A stretch of 64,000 nt of DNA from Phycisphaerae bacterium (GCA_002862305.1 PKCS01000009.1:1-64000); one strand, 5' to 3'; shown: positions 44,491 through 54,232, counted from the first letter of the stretch. A program made the numbers and translations. Notes: a model not told the origin generated them from the sequence alone.

Positions 44491-45540
44491 CTACTGGTCG
44501 TGGCCGCCGCCCGAGGGGATCTTGTGGCCGGCATCCACGAGGGTGCGTTCCTGGCGCGCGAGCTCGAGGTCGTGCTCGGCCATCATCACCGCCAGCTCCT
44601 CGACGCTGGTGCTGGCCTCCCAGCCGAGTCGTTCCCGGGCCAGGGAGGGATCACCCAGCAGTTCATCGACCTCCGCCGGGCGGAAGTAGCGCGGGTCGAT
44701 CTCGATGTACCGCTCCGGGTCGAGCTCGTGGTGCTCGAACACCAGTTCGCAGAACCTCCGAACGGGGATCATCTTCCCGGTCGCCACCACGTAGTCACCC
44801 GGTTCCTCCTGCTGGAGCATCCTCCACATCGCGTCCACGTAGTCCCCGGCGAAGCCCCAGTCCCGCTGCGCATCGAGGTTCCCCAGGTAGAGCTTGTCCT
44901 GGAGCCCGAGCTTGATCCGCCCGGCGGCCCGGGTGATCTTCCGGGTGACGAACGTCTCGCCGCGCCGGGGGCTTTCGTGGTTGAAGAGGATGCCGCAGCT
45001 GGCGTGCAGCTCGTAGCTCTCCCGGTAGTTGACGGTGAGCCAGTGGCCGAACACCTTGGCGCATCCGTACGGGGACCTCGGGTAGAAGGGGGTGCGTTCG
45101 GTCTGCGGGACCTCCTGGACCTTCCCGAACATCTCAGAGGAACATGCCTGGTAGTAGCGGATCTGCTTGCCGGAGGACTGCTGGCCGTCGCGGACGCCCT
45201 CCAGCAGGTTCGAAGTGCCCAGCGCCACGATGTTGGCGGTGTCGATCGGCTGGTCGAAGCTGACCCGGACGTGGCTCTGGGCCCCGAGGTTGTACACCTC
45301 GTCCGGCTGGATGCTCCTGATCAGCGCCGCCATCCGGGAACCGTCGGTCAGGTCCCCGTAGTGAAGCTTGAGCCTGGCGCTTTCCAGGTGGGGGTCCTCG
45401 TAGATGTGGTCGAGGCGGTCGGTGTTGAAGGTGGATGCTCGCCGGATCACCCCGTGCACCTCGTAGCCCTTGTCCAGGAGCTGTTCCGCGAGGTAGGACC
45501 CGTCCTGCCCTGTGATTCCGGTGATGAGCGCTGTCTTCAT
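44491..45540 (-). CDS. gmd: GDP-mannose 4,6-dehydratase
   Basis: 349 residues beginning [22 protein letters not shown], the diagnostic Gmd start. The catalytic region has [15 protein letters not shown], and YGCAKVFGH carries the Tyr and Lys of the SDR site. It converts GDP-mannose to GDP-4-keto-6-deoxymannose, the substrate of the divergently encoded fcl product. The pair would supply GDP-L-fucose for this polysaccharide locus. The gene is read opposite to its neighbours, ending 21 bp from the GT4 stop. Confidence 0.96.
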   Translation of the reverse strand: MKTALITGITGQDGSYLAEQLLDKGYEVHGVIRRASTFNTDRLDHIYEDPHLESARLKLHYGDLTDGSRMAALIRSIQPDEVYNLGAQSHVRVSFDQPIDTANIVALGTSNLLEGVRDGQQSSGKQIRYYQACSSEMFGKVQEVPQTERTPFYPRSPYGCAKVFGHWLTVNYRESYELHASCGILFNHESPRRGETFVTRKITRAAGRIKLGLQDKLYLGNLDAQRDWGFAGDYVDAMWRMLQQEEPGDYVVATGKMIPVRRFCELVFEHHELDPERYIEIDPRYFRPAEVDELLGDPSLARERLGWEASTSVEELAVMMAEHDLELARQERTLVDAGHKIPSGGGHDQ

Positions 45541-45671
45541 TGGTCTGTCAGGGTCCGTTCCTGGCTGGGGTCCGGAACCCCCCGGGAATCACGTTCTCCG
45601 CGGGGGATTGGCGGTACCTCTCTGGTCTGACCGATGGTACGGTCTGTTGGTACCTAATCGGAGTGCTTGTC

Positions 45672-46616
45672 TTGGATCTTTCAAATAAGCGCATTTCCGT
45701 CACGGGCGGGGCCGGGTTCCTCGGTTCCTTCCTCCTCGAGCGACTTCATGCCCGGAACTGCGGGGAGATCTTCGTGCCCCGTCGCGAGGACTACGATCTG
45801 ACCACCGAGCGAGGGGTGGCGGACTTTTATTCGGACGCTCGTCCGGACGTCGTCATCCACCTCGCCGCGGAGGTGGGCGGCATCGGCGCCAACCGCGACA
45901 ACCCCGGCCGCTACTTCTACGCGAACATGGCGATGTCCCTTCACCTGATCGAGCATGCCCGGATCAACGGGATCGAGAAGTTCGTCCAGACCGGCACCAT
46001 CTGCGCCTACCCCTGCCACACCCCGGTCCCCTTCGCGGAGGAGAACCTCTGGAACGGGTACCCCGAGCCGACGAACGCTCCCTACGGGGTGGCGAAGAAG
46101 GCGGCCCAGGTCATGCTCGACGGCTATCGCCGCCAGTACGGGCTGGCCGGCTGCTATCTGCTCCCGGTCAACCTGTACGGACCACGCGACAACTTCGACC
46201 CCCACTCCTCGCACGTGATCCCGGCCCTGATCCGGAAGTGCGTGGAAGCCTGCGATTCGGGGAGTGACCACATCGAATGCTGGGGGACCGGCTCGGCGAG
46301 TCGGGAGTTCCTCTACGTCGAGGACGCCGCCGAGGGGATCGTGCGGGCCACCGAGGTCATGGACGAGCCCACTCCGATCAACCTGGGCACCTGCATGGAG
46401 ATCACCATCAAGGACCTGGTCGAACTCATCGCCCGGCTCACCGGTTTCCAGGGCGAGATCCGCTGGGATCCCACGAAGCCCGACGGCCAGCCGCGCCGCT
46501 GCCTGGACACCAGTCGGGCCCGGGAGCTCCTCGACTGGGAGGCGGGGACCGGCTTCGAGGAGGGCCTGCGCGAGACCATCGACTGGTACCGGGCGCACCG
46601 GGAGTCGATCAGGTGA
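45672..46616 (+). CDS. fcl: GDP-L-fucose synthase
   Basis: 314 residues, the normal length. The NADP motif [12 protein letters not shown] is near residue 9, then [20 protein letters not shown], which is a Fcl signature, and YGVAKKAAQ with the catalytic Tyr/Lys. It epimerises and reduces GDP-4-keto-6-deoxymannose. Start choice: the TTG at 45672 has GGAG 8 nt upstream, whereas a GTG at 45663 would overlap that motif, and the longer frame reaches back into the intergenic region. It is divergent from gmd with a 131-bp gap. Confidence 0.94.
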   Translation: MDLSNKRISVTGGAGFLGSFLLERLHARNCGEIFVPRREDYDLTTERGVADFYSDARPDVVIHLAAEVGGIGANRDNPGRYFYANMAMSLHLIEHARINGIEKFVQTGTICAYPCHTPVPFAEENLWNGYPEPTNAPYGVAKKAAQVMLDGYRRQYGLAGCYLLPVNLYGPRDNFDPHSSHVIPALIRKCVEACDSGSDHIECWGTGSASREFLYVEDAAEGIVRATEVMDEPTPINLGTCMEITIKDLVELIARLTGFQGEIRWDPTKPDGQPRRCLDTSRARELLDWEAGTGFEEGLRETIDWYRAHRESIR

Positions 46617-46722
46617 GCAACCTCCCGGTCAACCTCGAATCAAGCATCCCCCCCGAGCGCGTCACCGATCCCACCCCTCCTCCGTGCGGGTCGGCCTAGG
46701 ACCCGTCTGGAAGGCCTGTTCA

Positions 46723-47616
46723 ATGTCCGCAGACGTCACGGTCCTCATCCTCACCAAGAACGAGGAATTCAACCTCCCCCACGCCCTCGAGAGCGTCTCG
46801 TCGTTCGCACGCCGGGTGGTGGTGGTGGACAGTGGAAGCACTGATCGCACCCTGGAGATCGCCCGGGAAGCGGGGGCCGACGTCTACGAGAACGAGTGGT
46901 ACAACTACGCGACCCAGCTCAACTGGGGGCTCGACAACACCGGGATCGACACCACCTGGACGTTCCGGCTCGACGCGGACGAGGTGGTGCTGCCGGAATT
47001 GCAGAAGTTTTTCCTCGAAGGGATCGATTCCGTCGCGGAGGACGTCGACGGGATCGAGATCCGCCGCAGGATGTACTTCCTGGGTCGGTGGATCAGGCAT
47101 GGCGGGATCTACCCCAGCTACATGGTCCGCATCTTCAAGACCGGAAGGGTCCGCTGCGAGATGTCGCTCATGGACGAGCACATGGTGGTCGAGGGTGCGA
47201 TCCACAGGGTGGAGGCCGACATCAAGGACGACAACACCAAGTCGATCCGCTGGTGGACGGCCAAGCACAACTGGTACTCGGACCGGGAACTCTTCGACAT
47301 CCTCGAGCGACAGGGCACCGGCGGGGGTGCGGAGCTGGTCGTCCCCCGACTGTTCGGAACTCCCGTGGAGCGGAAGCGGTGGATGAAGACCAAGGTCTAC
47401 GCCCGGGTCCCGCTCATGTTCCGGTCCACCCTCTACTACCTCTATCGCTACTACCTCAGGCTGGGCTTCCTCGACGGGCGCGAGGGCCAGATCTACCACT
47501 TCCTCCAGGCGTACTGGTACCGGTTCCTGGTCGACGCCAAGTTCTTCGAGACCAACCGGAATCCACGCATCAAGGAGGAGCTGGTCGAGGAGATCTACCA
47601 GTCCCTCAAGGACTAG
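46723..47616 (+). CDS. GT2 glycosyltransferase, copy A of a tandem pair (WaaE-like)
   Basis: 297 residues. VLILTKNEEFNLPHALESV opens the GT2 fold, VVVDSGSTDRT is at 33-43, and the metal/sugar site LDADE is at 83-87. A C-terminal amphipathic region with several aromatic clusters (YYLYRYYLRLGFLDG) probably associates with the membrane. The WaaE/KdtX-type length is typical. The neighbouring copy B has the same length and aligns from end to end without gaps that I could see. It likely adds a sugar to a lipid-linked unit. Confidence 0.88.
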   Translation: MSADVTVLILTKNEEFNLPHALESVSSFARRVVVVDSGSTDRTLEIAREAGADVYENEWYNYATQLNWGLDNTGIDTTWTFRLDADEVVLPELQKFFLEGIDSVAEDVDGIEIRRRMYFLGRWIRHGGIYPSYMVRIFKTGRVRCEMSLMDEHMVVEGAIHRVEADIKDDNTKSIRWWTAKHNWYSDRELFDILERQGTGGGAELVVPRLFGTPVERKRWMKTKVYARVPLMFRSTLYYLYRYYLRLGFLDGREGQIYHFLQAYWYRFLVDAKFFETNRNPRIKEELVEEIYQSLKD

Positions 47617-47739
47617 GCTCACCGGAACCCCCGAACCCGAACCCGAACCCCAGATCCAAGGAACCGATCAGGTGAACCATCCCCAGGTCCGACTCGAATC
47701 CGTCCGGAGAAGCCTAGAAACCGCAGGGAAGCCTGTTCA

Positions 47740-48633
47740 ATGTCCGCAGACATCACCGTTCTCATCCTGACCCTGAACGAGGAGTGCAACCTCCCTCGCG
47801 CGCTCGAGAGCGTGTCGTCGTTCGCGCGACGGGTGGTGGTGGTGGACAGTGGCAGCACGGATCGAACCGTCGAGATCGCACGGGAGGCGGGCGCCGAGGT
47901 GTACGAGCACGCCTTCGTCAACCACGCGATCCAGGTGAACTGGGGACTGGACAACACCGGGATCTCCACGCCGTGGATCTTCCGGCTCGATGCCGACGAG
48001 ATCGTCATGCCCGAGCTCGCGGACTTCCTCGAGCACGGACTCGCTTCCGTTCCCGACGAGGTCGACGGCATAGAGATCCGGCGGCGGATTCGATTCCTGG
48101 GTCGCTGGATACGCCACGGAGGGGTGTACCCCAAGTACCTGGTGAGGATCTTCCGGACCGGTCGGGTCCGTTGCGAGATGGCCTTCATGGACGAGCACAT
48201 GGTGGTGGAGGGGCGCACCCAGCGGGTCAAGGCGGACATCAGCGACGAGAACGCGAAGCCCCTGCGTTGGTGGACCGCCAAGCACAACTGGTACTCCGAT
48301 CGCGAGCTGTTCGAGCTGCTCGAGAGCGAGCGCGTCGCCACCCAGCCGGGTTCGGTCCAACCAAGGCTGCTCGGCACCTCGGTCGAGCGCACGCGCTGGT
48401 TGAAGACCAACGTCTACGGTCGCGGTCCGCTGGCGCTGAGGTCCTGGCTCTACTACCTCTACCGCTACTACCTGAAGCTGGGATTCCTCGACGGACCCGA
48501 AGGGAGGATCTACCACTTCCTCCAGGCCTACTGGTATCGCTTCCTGGTCGACGCCAAGTACTTCGAAGCCGGGAAGTACCCGAGGATCAGGAAGGAACTG
48601 GTCGACAGGATCTCCAGCTCCCTCGAGGACTGA
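47740..48633 (+). CDS. GT2 glycosyltransferase, copy B of a tandem pair (WaaE-like)
   Basis: 297 residues, same domain order as copy A: VLILTLNEECNLPRALESV, VVVDSGSTDRT at 33-43, LDADE at 83-87, then the aromatic C-terminal region. Differences from copy A cluster in residues 55-65 and 195-220 (a stretch of several substitutions before the LGTSVERTRWLK segment), which may change acceptor or donor choice. The 5' flank with GCCTGTTCAATGTCCGCAGA is shared with copy A, showing recent duplication of gene plus leader. Confidence 0.88.
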   Translation: MSADITVLILTLNEECNLPRALESVSSFARRVVVVDSGSTDRTVEIAREAGAEVYEHAFVNHAIQVNWGLDNTGISTPWIFRLDADEIVMPELADFLEHGLASVPDEVDGIEIRRRIRFLGRWIRHGGVYPKYLVRIFRTGRVRCEMAFMDEHMVVEGRTQRVKADISDENAKPLRWWTAKHNWYSDRELFELLESERVATQPGSVQPRLLGTSVERTRWLKTNVYGRGPLALRSWLYYLYRYYLKLGFLDGPEGRIYHFLQAYWYRFLVDAKYFEAGKYPRIRKELVDRISSSLED

Positions 48634-48649
48634 GCGCGACCCGACCTCT

Positions 48650-49243
48650 TCAGGGGGCCTCCTCGGTCCTCCCCTCGAACTGGCGGGGCTTGAGGGGGCG
48701 GCACGGGTTGCCGGCGCAGATGGTCCACTCCGGCATGTCCCTGGTGACCACGCTGGCGGCACCGATCACCGCGCCGGCCCCGATCCGCACCCCGGGGGCC
48801 ACGAAGGCCTTGGCGAAGACCATGGCGTCCTCCCCCACGTCGATCGCACCGATCGTGAGGGGCATCGCCTTGAGGCTCACGTCGTGGCTTCCGGTGCAGA
48901 CGTAGCAGTACTGGGCCACGGTGGACCGCTCGCGGAGCCGGATCGGCCCCAGCGCGTAGAGGACCGCCCCCGGCCCGACGCAGGACCGGTGCTCGAGGGT
49001 CACGTTCCACGGCATGGTCACCTGCGCGGAGGGCGCCACGTACGGGGTGCCCGTGATGGTGGCCCCGAAGCACCTCAGCACGAACAGCCTCCAGGGGTTG
49101 AGCGGGTTGGGGGTGATCCGGCAGGCCACGGCCCAGACCACCGAGAAGAGGACCTTGCCGAGCCTGGCCTTCAGGGTGAACGGCGAGTCGTAGGGGGAGT
49201 TCTGCTGCTCGTTGACCGGCTTGAGGCGCTGGTTCATGCTCAT
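48650..49243 (-). CDS. WcaF-like hexapeptide acetyltransferase
   Basis: 197 residues. NPLNPWRLFVLRCFGATITG is the conserved opening of colanic-acid-type (WcaF) acetyltransferases. A short left-handed beta-helix follows, with CTGSHDVSLKAMPLTIGAI carrying the catalytic-type His, and closes with MPEWTICAGNPCRPLK. It would acetylate a sugar of the second polysaccharide. It converges with copy B of the GT2 pair (16-bp gap) and is divergent from cysS. Confidence 0.87.
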   Translation of the reverse strand: MSMNQRLKPVNEQQNSPYDSPFTLKARLGKVLFSVVWAVACRITPNPLNPWRLFVLRCFGATITGTPYVAPSAQVTMPWNVTLEHRSCVGPGAVLYALGPIRLRERSTVAQYCYVCTGSHDVSLKAMPLTIGAIDVGEDAMVFAKAFVAPGVRIGAGAVIGAASVVTRDMPEWTICAGNPCRPLKPRQFEGRTEEAP

Positions 49244-49286
49244 GGGATCGATCCCTCGCGGTTGCCTGCTCGTCCCTCCCCGAAGC

Positions 49287-49292
49287 TACCAT
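49287..49292 (+). promoter_or_regulatory. Possible -10 element of cysS
   Basis: TACCAT ends 9 bp before the cysS ATG, with TTGCCT at 49262-49267 as a possible -35 (19-bp spacer). The same hexamer appears upstream of tRNA-Thr and of the gene at 59695. No Shine-Dalgarno is visible, so the transcript may be nearly leaderless. Confidence 0.25.
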
Positions 49293-49301
49293 GGGACCCG
49301 T

Positions 49302-50846
49302 ATGCAGCTGAGGATACACAACACCCTAACCCGATCACTGGAGCCGTTCCAGCCGGCCCCCGGAAACCCCGGCCCGGTGACGTTCTACACCTGCGGCCCC
49401 ACGGTGTACGACTACGCACACATCGGCAACTTCCGGTCCTTCCTCAACGCCGACGTGCTGAGGCGCACGCTCCAGCTCCTGGGCCACGAGGTGGTGCACG
49501 TGATGAACATCACCGACGTCGGCCACATGACCGACGATTCGAACGTGGACGGTGCGGGCGAGGACAAGATGGAGCTCGCGGCGAAGCGACTGCTCGAGGA
49601 CAAGAAGTCGGGGACCCTCCCCGAGGGTCACGACGTCGACCCGGGCGACCCCATGGCGATCGCGGACTTCTACGCCGAAGCCTTCCTGCAGGACGGACGA
49701 CTGCTGAACCTCCAGGTGGCGCTCGAGGCCGACGAACACCCCGAGCGGCTTCCTCGACCGACCCGGTACATCCCCCAGATGATCGCACTGATCGAGACCC
49801 TGATCGACCGCGGCAACGCCTACGTGGCCCCGGACGGGGCGGTCTACTTCGACGTGGCGAGCTACGAGGACTACGGGGCGCTCAGCGGGAACACGGTCGA
49901 AGCCCTCCGCGAGGGCGAGGGCGGACGGGTCCTCGAATCCAACCAGGCCGCCAAGCGTTCACCCGCCGACTTCATGCTCTGGAAGCCCGATGCCTCCCAC
50001 CTGATGCGCTGGCCCAGCCCCTGGGGCGAGGGGTATCCCGGCTGGCACCTCGAGTGCTCGGTGATGGCGGAGGCGCTCATCGGGGTCGACGGGGTGATCG
50101 ACATCCACTCCGGTGGCGAGGACAACATCTTCCCGCACCACGAGTGCGAACTGGCCCAGAGCCGCTGCGCGACCGGCGCCTCCTGCTTCGCCCGGTACTG
50201 GTTCCACACCCGACACCTCATGGTCGAGGGGCGCAAGATGTCCAAGAGCCAGGGCAACTTCTTCACGGTGCGGGATCTTCTGGATCGCGGGGCCACCCCC
50301 GCGGCCATCCGACTCGAGCTGATCCGCACCCACTATCGCCAGAACGCCAACTTCACCCTCCAGGGGCTTCGTGACTGCGGCCGCATGGTGGATCGCTGGT
50401 GTCGCCTTCGCGAGCAGCTGGAGGCCGGGATCGTGGCCGGCACGGAGGTCCCCGGCCCCCTCGCGCAGGCCCTGCCGGCCTTCACCGAGGCCCTCTGCGA
50501 CGACCTGAATTTGGCACGCGCCATCGGCGTGCTCAACGAGGCCGCCTCCCGCGCCCGGGCCGACGGGGACGCCGGCGTCGCCGACCCCGGCTCCGCGAGT
50601 TCGGAACTCGAGGCCCTGTCGAGGATGGATCTCGTCCTCGGGGTGCTCGATCGAAACCAGTCCCCCGCGGCCGAGCCGGATGACGACCTCGAACGGATCG
50701 TGGCGGAACGGATCGAGGCGAGGTCCAGGGCGAAGGCCGAGAAGGACTGGGCCGCGGCCGACGCGATCCGCGACGAGCTCACCGAGCTGGGGATCGCCAT
50801 CAAGGACGGGCCGGAGGGCACCACCTGGTCGAGGATCATCGAGTGA
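49302..50846 (+). CDS. cysS: Cysteinyl-tRNA synthetase
   Basis: 514 residues. FYTCGPTVYDYAHIGN holds the first zinc Cys and the HIGH-type motif; GWHLECSVM and FPHHECE give the other zinc ligands, and KMSKSQGN is the KMSKS loop. A class I enzyme charging tRNA-Cys in the cytoplasm. An insertion of about 35 residues follows the DVGHMTDD segment (residues 70-105). The ATG at 49302 gives the family N-terminus; the longer frame starts inside the acetyltransferase gene. The stop overlaps coaE as GTGA. Confidence 0.96.
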   Translation: MQLRIHNTLTRSLEPFQPAPGNPGPVTFYTCGPTVYDYAHIGNFRSFLNADVLRRTLQLLGHEVVHVMNITDVGHMTDDSNVDGAGEDKMELAAKRLLEDKKSGTLPEGHDVDPGDPMAIADFYAEAFLQDGRLLNLQVALEADEHPERLPRPTRYIPQMIALIETLIDRGNAYVAPDGAVYFDVASYEDYGALSGNTVEALREGEGGRVLESNQAAKRSPADFMLWKPDASHLMRWPSPWGEGYPGWHLECSVMAEALIGVDGVIDIHSGGEDNIFPHHECELAQSRCATGASCFARYWFHTRHLMVEGRKMSKSQGNFFTVRDLLDRGATPAAIRLELIRTHYRQNANFTLQGLRDCGRMVDRWCRLREQLEAGIVAGTEVPGPLAQALPAFTEALCDDLNLARAIGVLNEAASRARADGDAGVADPGSASSELEALSRMDLVLGVLDRNQSPAAEPDDDLERIVAERIEARSRAKAEKDWAAADAIRDELTELGIAIKDGPEGTTWSRIIE

Positions 50847-51445
50847 ACCCGGTGCCGATCATCGGACTCTCCGGGGGGATCGCCTCGGGGAAGAGCACGG
50901 TCGCGGACGTCCTCGAGGAACTCGGGTGCTTCGTCTCCGACAGCGACCTGCTCGCCCACGAGGTGCTCCTCGAACCCGCGGTCGTTTCCGAGGTGGTCGC
51001 CCGCTGGGGCGAGGCGGTGCTCGACGAGGGGGGTGCCGTCTCCCGCGGCGCCGTCGCGCAGCGAATCTTCGGGGACGCGGACGAGCGTCTCTGGTTGGAG
51101 GGCCTCGTCCATCCCCGCGTCAACGAGCGCCGGCGACGCGCGATCTCGGCGGTGATCGAATCGCGGGACGTGCCCGCCTGCGTCATCGACGCGCCCCTGC
51201 TGTTCGAGGCGGGGGTCGATCGCGAGTGCACGACCACCATCTTCGTCGATGCGCCGCGAGCGCTTCGCCTGGACCGGGCGATGTCGGGACGCGGCTGGGA
51301 CGAGGCGGAATTCGACCGGCGGGAACGTGCCCAGCTCGACGTGGCGGAGAAGGCCTCCCGCTCCGAGCACGTCATCGTCAACGACTCGGATCCGAAGGTG
51401 CTCAGGTCCCGCACGGGCGAGGTCTTCCGGTCGATCATCAGCTGA
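50843..51445 (+). CDS. coaE: Dephospho-CoA kinase
   Basis: 200 residues with the P-loop GLSGGIASGKST at 8-19 and the lid region with GWDEAEFDRR. Catalyses the last step of coenzyme A synthesis, the 3'-phosphorylation of dephospho-CoA. Translation starts at a GTG inside the end of cysS with a 4-bp overlap. Rho follows after a 280-bp leader. Confidence 0.95.
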   Translation: MNPVPIIGLSGGIASGKSTVADVLEELGCFVSDSDLLAHEVLLEPAVVSEVVARWGEAVLDEGGAVSRGAVAQRIFGDADERLWLEGLVHPRVNERRRRAISAVIESRDVPACVIDAPLLFEAGVDRECTTTIFVDAPRALRLDRAMSGRGWDEAEFDRRERAQLDVAEKASRSEHVIVNDSDPKVLRSRTGEVFRSIIS

Positions 51446-51725
51446 GCGCCCGGCGCGTCACGACCTGCGATTTACCGGTTTTTCCCCGCCCGGACCGCTC
51501 GGCAGCTTGACTTGCGACCGGGCTGGCTTCATCATCGTTCCGACGGTTGGTGATGAGTCCCTGACCCATCCCAAGGCGGGCACGTCAAGCGGCCCCGCCA
51601 AGCCCGTCGTCCCCAGTCTCAACCACATCAAGGTCCTCGGGTGCGCGACAGACGCACCGGTGACCGGAAAGAGTTTCGCGGTCCACCCGACCACGGGTGA
51701 ACCCGCAGCAGCACAGGTATCAATC
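51446..51725 (+). promoter_or_regulatory. Leader of rho with a candidate promoter
   Basis: TTGACT (51507-51512) and CATCAT (51530-51535), 17 bp apart, form a plausible promoter about 190 bp before rho. Long leaders are common for rho, which is autoregulated in many bacteria. The leader is open in the rho frame with no stop, so an N-terminally extended Rho cannot be excluded, but the extension shows no recognisable sequence. Confidence 0.4.
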
Positions 51726-53165
51726 ATGGCTAGCAAGTCCCGTCGGCGCGGACGCAGGAAGAGTGGCTCGAATTCAGGTTCCGGCGGCGTGGCCACCATG
51801 GTCCTCGCCCCCGGTTCGGTTCCCACCGATGAGCAGCTGGAGGAGGAGCTTCGCGAATTCGAGAGCGAGACCAAGGGCACGTACACCCCCGCCAAGAACG
51901 ACCTCACCCTGCCGATGCTGCAGAAGATGTCACCCGACGAGCTGAACAAGCTCGCCAAGAAGGAGAAGATCAAGGACTTCCAGACCATGCCGCGACAGCA
52001 GCTGGTCTTCGAGGTCCTCAAGGCCCGCGCCGAGAAGCAGGGCCTGATGATGGCGGAGGGGACCCTCGAGGTCATGCCCGACGGCTTCGGGTTCCTGCGG
52101 AGCCCCGAGTACTCCTACATGCCCTGTGCGGACGACGTCTACGTCAGCCCCGCCCAGATCCGGCGCTTCGGCCTGCGCAAGGGTCACGTGGTCAAGGGGC
52201 TGATCCGACCCCCCAAGGAGGCCGAGGTCTACTTCGCCCTGCTCCGGGTCGAGGAGGTCTGCGGGCTGGACCCCAAGAAGGTCCACGAGCTCTCCACCTT
52301 CGAGAACCTCACCCCGCTGCATCCCAACCGGCGCATCCAGCTGGAGGTGGCCGGGGAGCCGGAGAAGATGGAGACCCGGATCATCGACATGGTCACCCCG
52401 CTTGGATTCGGCCAGCGCGCGCTCATCGTCGCCCCGCCCCGGACCGGCAAGACCGTGATCCTGCAGCAGATCACCCAGGCGATCTCGAAGAACCATCCCG
52501 AGGCCCACGTCATGGTCCTGCTGGTCGACGAACGGCCCGAGGAGGTCACCGACTTCAAGCGAAACACCGAGGAGTCCGTGGAGGTGGTGGCCAGCACCTT
52601 CGACGAGGAACCGCACCGGCACATCCAGGTGGCGGAGATGCTCATCGAGAAGGCCCGCCGGCTGGTGGAGATCGGGGAGGACGTGGTGATCCTCCTGGAC
52701 TCGATCACCAGGCTCGCCCGTGGCTACCAGGCCGCGATGGGTTCCGGCGGCGCGGTCACCTCCGGGGGCATCAACCCCAAGGCGCTGATCCCCCCCAAGA
52801 AGTTCTTCGGATCCGCACGCAACATCGAGGACGGGGGATCGCTCACGATCCTCGGCACCGCGCTCGTGGACACCAATGCACGCAGCGACGAGGTGATCTT
52901 CGAGGAGTTCAAGGGCACCGGCAACGCGGAACTCCACCTCGATCGGAAGCTGGTGGAGAAGCGGGTCTGGCCCGCGATCAACATCCCCGCCAGCGGCACC
53001 CGTCGCGAGGAACTCCTGCTCGACCCCAAGGAGCACGAGCTGATCGTCAGGCTTCGCAAGGTGGTGGCCGACATGAACGTGGTCGAGGCGATGGAGCTGC
53101 TCCAGAGCCGCCTCTCCAAGACCAAGTCCAACGGCGAGTTCCTCATGACCATGAACATGGGCTGA
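51726..53165 (+). CDS. rho: Transcription termination factor Rho
   Basis: 479 residues. A basic start (MASKSRRRGRRKSGSNSG) and an acidic linker precede the Rho N-terminal domain (LTLPMLQKMSPDELNKLAKK). The RNA-binding cold-shock domain has GTLEVMPDGFGFLRSPEYSY. The ATPase domain has Walker A APPRTGKT, VLLVDERPEEVTDF, ILLDSITRLARGYQ and the C-terminal ring residues. It is a hexameric helicase that terminates transcription. No Shine-Dalgarno is clear at the ATG at 51726; an upstream start in the open leader is the alternative. Confidence 0.96.
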   Translation: MASKSRRRGRRKSGSNSGSGGVATMVLAPGSVPTDEQLEEELREFESETKGTYTPAKNDLTLPMLQKMSPDELNKLAKKEKIKDFQTMPRQQLVFEVLKARAEKQGLMMAEGTLEVMPDGFGFLRSPEYSYMPCADDVYVSPAQIRRFGLRKGHVVKGLIRPPKEAEVYFALLRVEEVCGLDPKKVHELSTFENLTPLHPNRRIQLEVAGEPEKMETRIIDMVTPLGFGQRALIVAPPRTGKTVILQQITQAISKNHPEAHVMVLLVDERPEEVTDFKRNTEESVEVVASTFDEEPHRHIQVAEMLIEKARRLVEIGEDVVILLDSITRLARGYQAAMGSGGAVTSGGINPKALIPPKKFFGSARNIEDGGSLTILGTALVDTNARSDEVIFEEFKGTGNAELHLDRKLVEKRVWPAINIPASGTRREELLLDPKEHELIVRLRKVVADMNVVEAMELLQSRLSKTKSNGEFLMTMNMG

Positions 53166-53170
53166 GGGAG

Positions 53171-53186
53171 GGGAGGATCGCCTCCC
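53171..53186 (+). terminator. Short hairpin after rho
   Basis: GGGAGG (53171-53176) pairs with CCTCCC (53181-53186) around a 4-nt loop, 5 bp after the rho stop. No T-run follows, so it is a weak candidate. Confidence 0.25.
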
Positions 53187-53326
53187 TCCGGTCCCGAACC
53201 GCCCTCCTTCGGGGAATTCTGGAACCGAAGCCCCCGATCCCGGAGTACCCTTAGTGTCCGGGGACGCTCGGTTCCCGCAACGGCCGCGCCGCCCCGGCGT
53301 CGGCACCCGATCACACGGAGCCTTCC

Positions 53327-54232
53327 ATGACCAAGATCCCTCCCGTCCCCCGGCACCACCCCAGAGGCCTGACCGTGGTGGAGATCATGGCCGTGATCGG
53401 GGTGATCGTGTTGCTGGTCGGGATCCTGCTTCCCGCCCTCAACGTGGCCAGCGGGAACGCGCGCTGGGCCAAGTCCCAGAACAACATGCGCCAGATCTAC
53501 CAGCTGATGCGGGAGTACACCACCGACCACCGGGAGACGATCGTGCCCGCCGCCTTCGACTACCGGGAGAACGGCTTCCTCGGGAAGGTCCGTTCCAGCC
53601 AGCCGCCTGGCGCGCTGCCGGGGCTCGACACGGAATTCGGGCAGGCCGTCAACTGCGGCACCTGGACCGACGTTCTGTTCACCTACGGCAAGTTCCAGGC
53701 CCCGCCCGTCTCCGACGGGGTCAACGACTCCGGCTGGAACTACCGGTACGATTCGCCCGACCGCATCTACTACGAGAACGACGGGGGGGAGTACCAGAGC
53801 ATCTTCCGGTCCGCGGTGCAGATGGGGCGGACCCCCGGAGGCTCCGAAGCGACGCCCTTCGGGGACGGCGCCCAGTCCAGCGAGGCCGGGCACCCCGGGT
53901 ACTTCGCCGCCAACATGCTCTTCGACACCCGGCCCGGTCCCGAGAACCAGTACGGGGACTGGAGGTCCTCCGCGGAGGTCCGTCGACCCGGCAACACCGT
54001 CTACCTGGTCGATTCCACCTTCGGGGAGACCATCGACCCCACCGCGGAGGCCTTCGGGAGTCCGCAGGACGAGGATCCCGGCCTGATCGCCGAAGGCCAG
54101 GTTGACTTCCGCTACCCCGGTCGGACCACCCTCATGCTCTTCCTCGACGGCCACGTCGGCACCGAGACGGAGTGGGAGCAGTTCAGCGATCTGAGGGGGA
54201 TTCGCAACATTCAGGTGGATTCGCTGAAATGA
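53327..54232 (+). CDS. Prepilin-like protein with N-terminal methylation motif
   Basis: 301 residues. GLTVVEIMAVIGVIVLLVG near residues 14-32 is a type IV prepilin/pseudopilin cleavage site (after Gly14) followed by the hydrophobic helix with Glu at +5. The rest is a beta-rich domain with MLFLDGHVG near the end, a form common in the large planctomycete family of such proteins. It would be processed by a prepilin peptidase and assembled in a pseudopilus or anchored at the membrane. No partner genes are nearby. Confidence 0.82.
   Translation: MTKIPPVPRHHPRGLTVVEIMAVIGVIVLLVGILLPALNVASGNARWAKSQNNMRQIYQLMREYTTDHRETIVPAAFDYRENGFLGKVRSSQPPGALPGLDTEFGQAVNCGTWTDVLFTYGKFQAPPVSDGVNDSGWNYRYDSPDRIYYENDGGEYQSIFRSAVQMGRTPGGSEATPFGDGAQSSEAGHPGYFAANMLFDTRPGPENQYGDWRSSAEVRRPGNTVYLVDSTFGETIDPTAEAFGSPQDEDPGLIAEGQVDFRYPGRTTLMLFLDGHVGTETEWEQFSDLRGIRNIQVDSLK

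Larger units (their letters stand above)
46606..48633 (+). repeat. Tandem duplication of a GT2 gene with its leader
   Basis: Two units, about 46606-47616 and 47665-48633. Both begin with CGATCAGGTGA, which in the first copy is the end of fcl including its stop codon, so the breakpoint lies in the last codons of fcl. Both have GTTCAATGTCCGCAGAC around the start codon. The spacer between fcl end and start codon is about 40 bp shorter in the second unit. A short run of CCGAACC-type repeats lies between the units near 47627-47648. Confidence 0.75.

Noticed and set aside
43290-44915. Long open frame overlapping the second-locus GT4 and gmd genes
   Set aside because: It is Arg/Pro/Gly-rich shadow coding of the real genes, a common effect of very high G/C content.
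46617-46722. Tandem CCGAACC repeats as a CRISPR-like array
   Set aside because: The short repeats lie near 47627-47648 and are a few units only, with no spacers.
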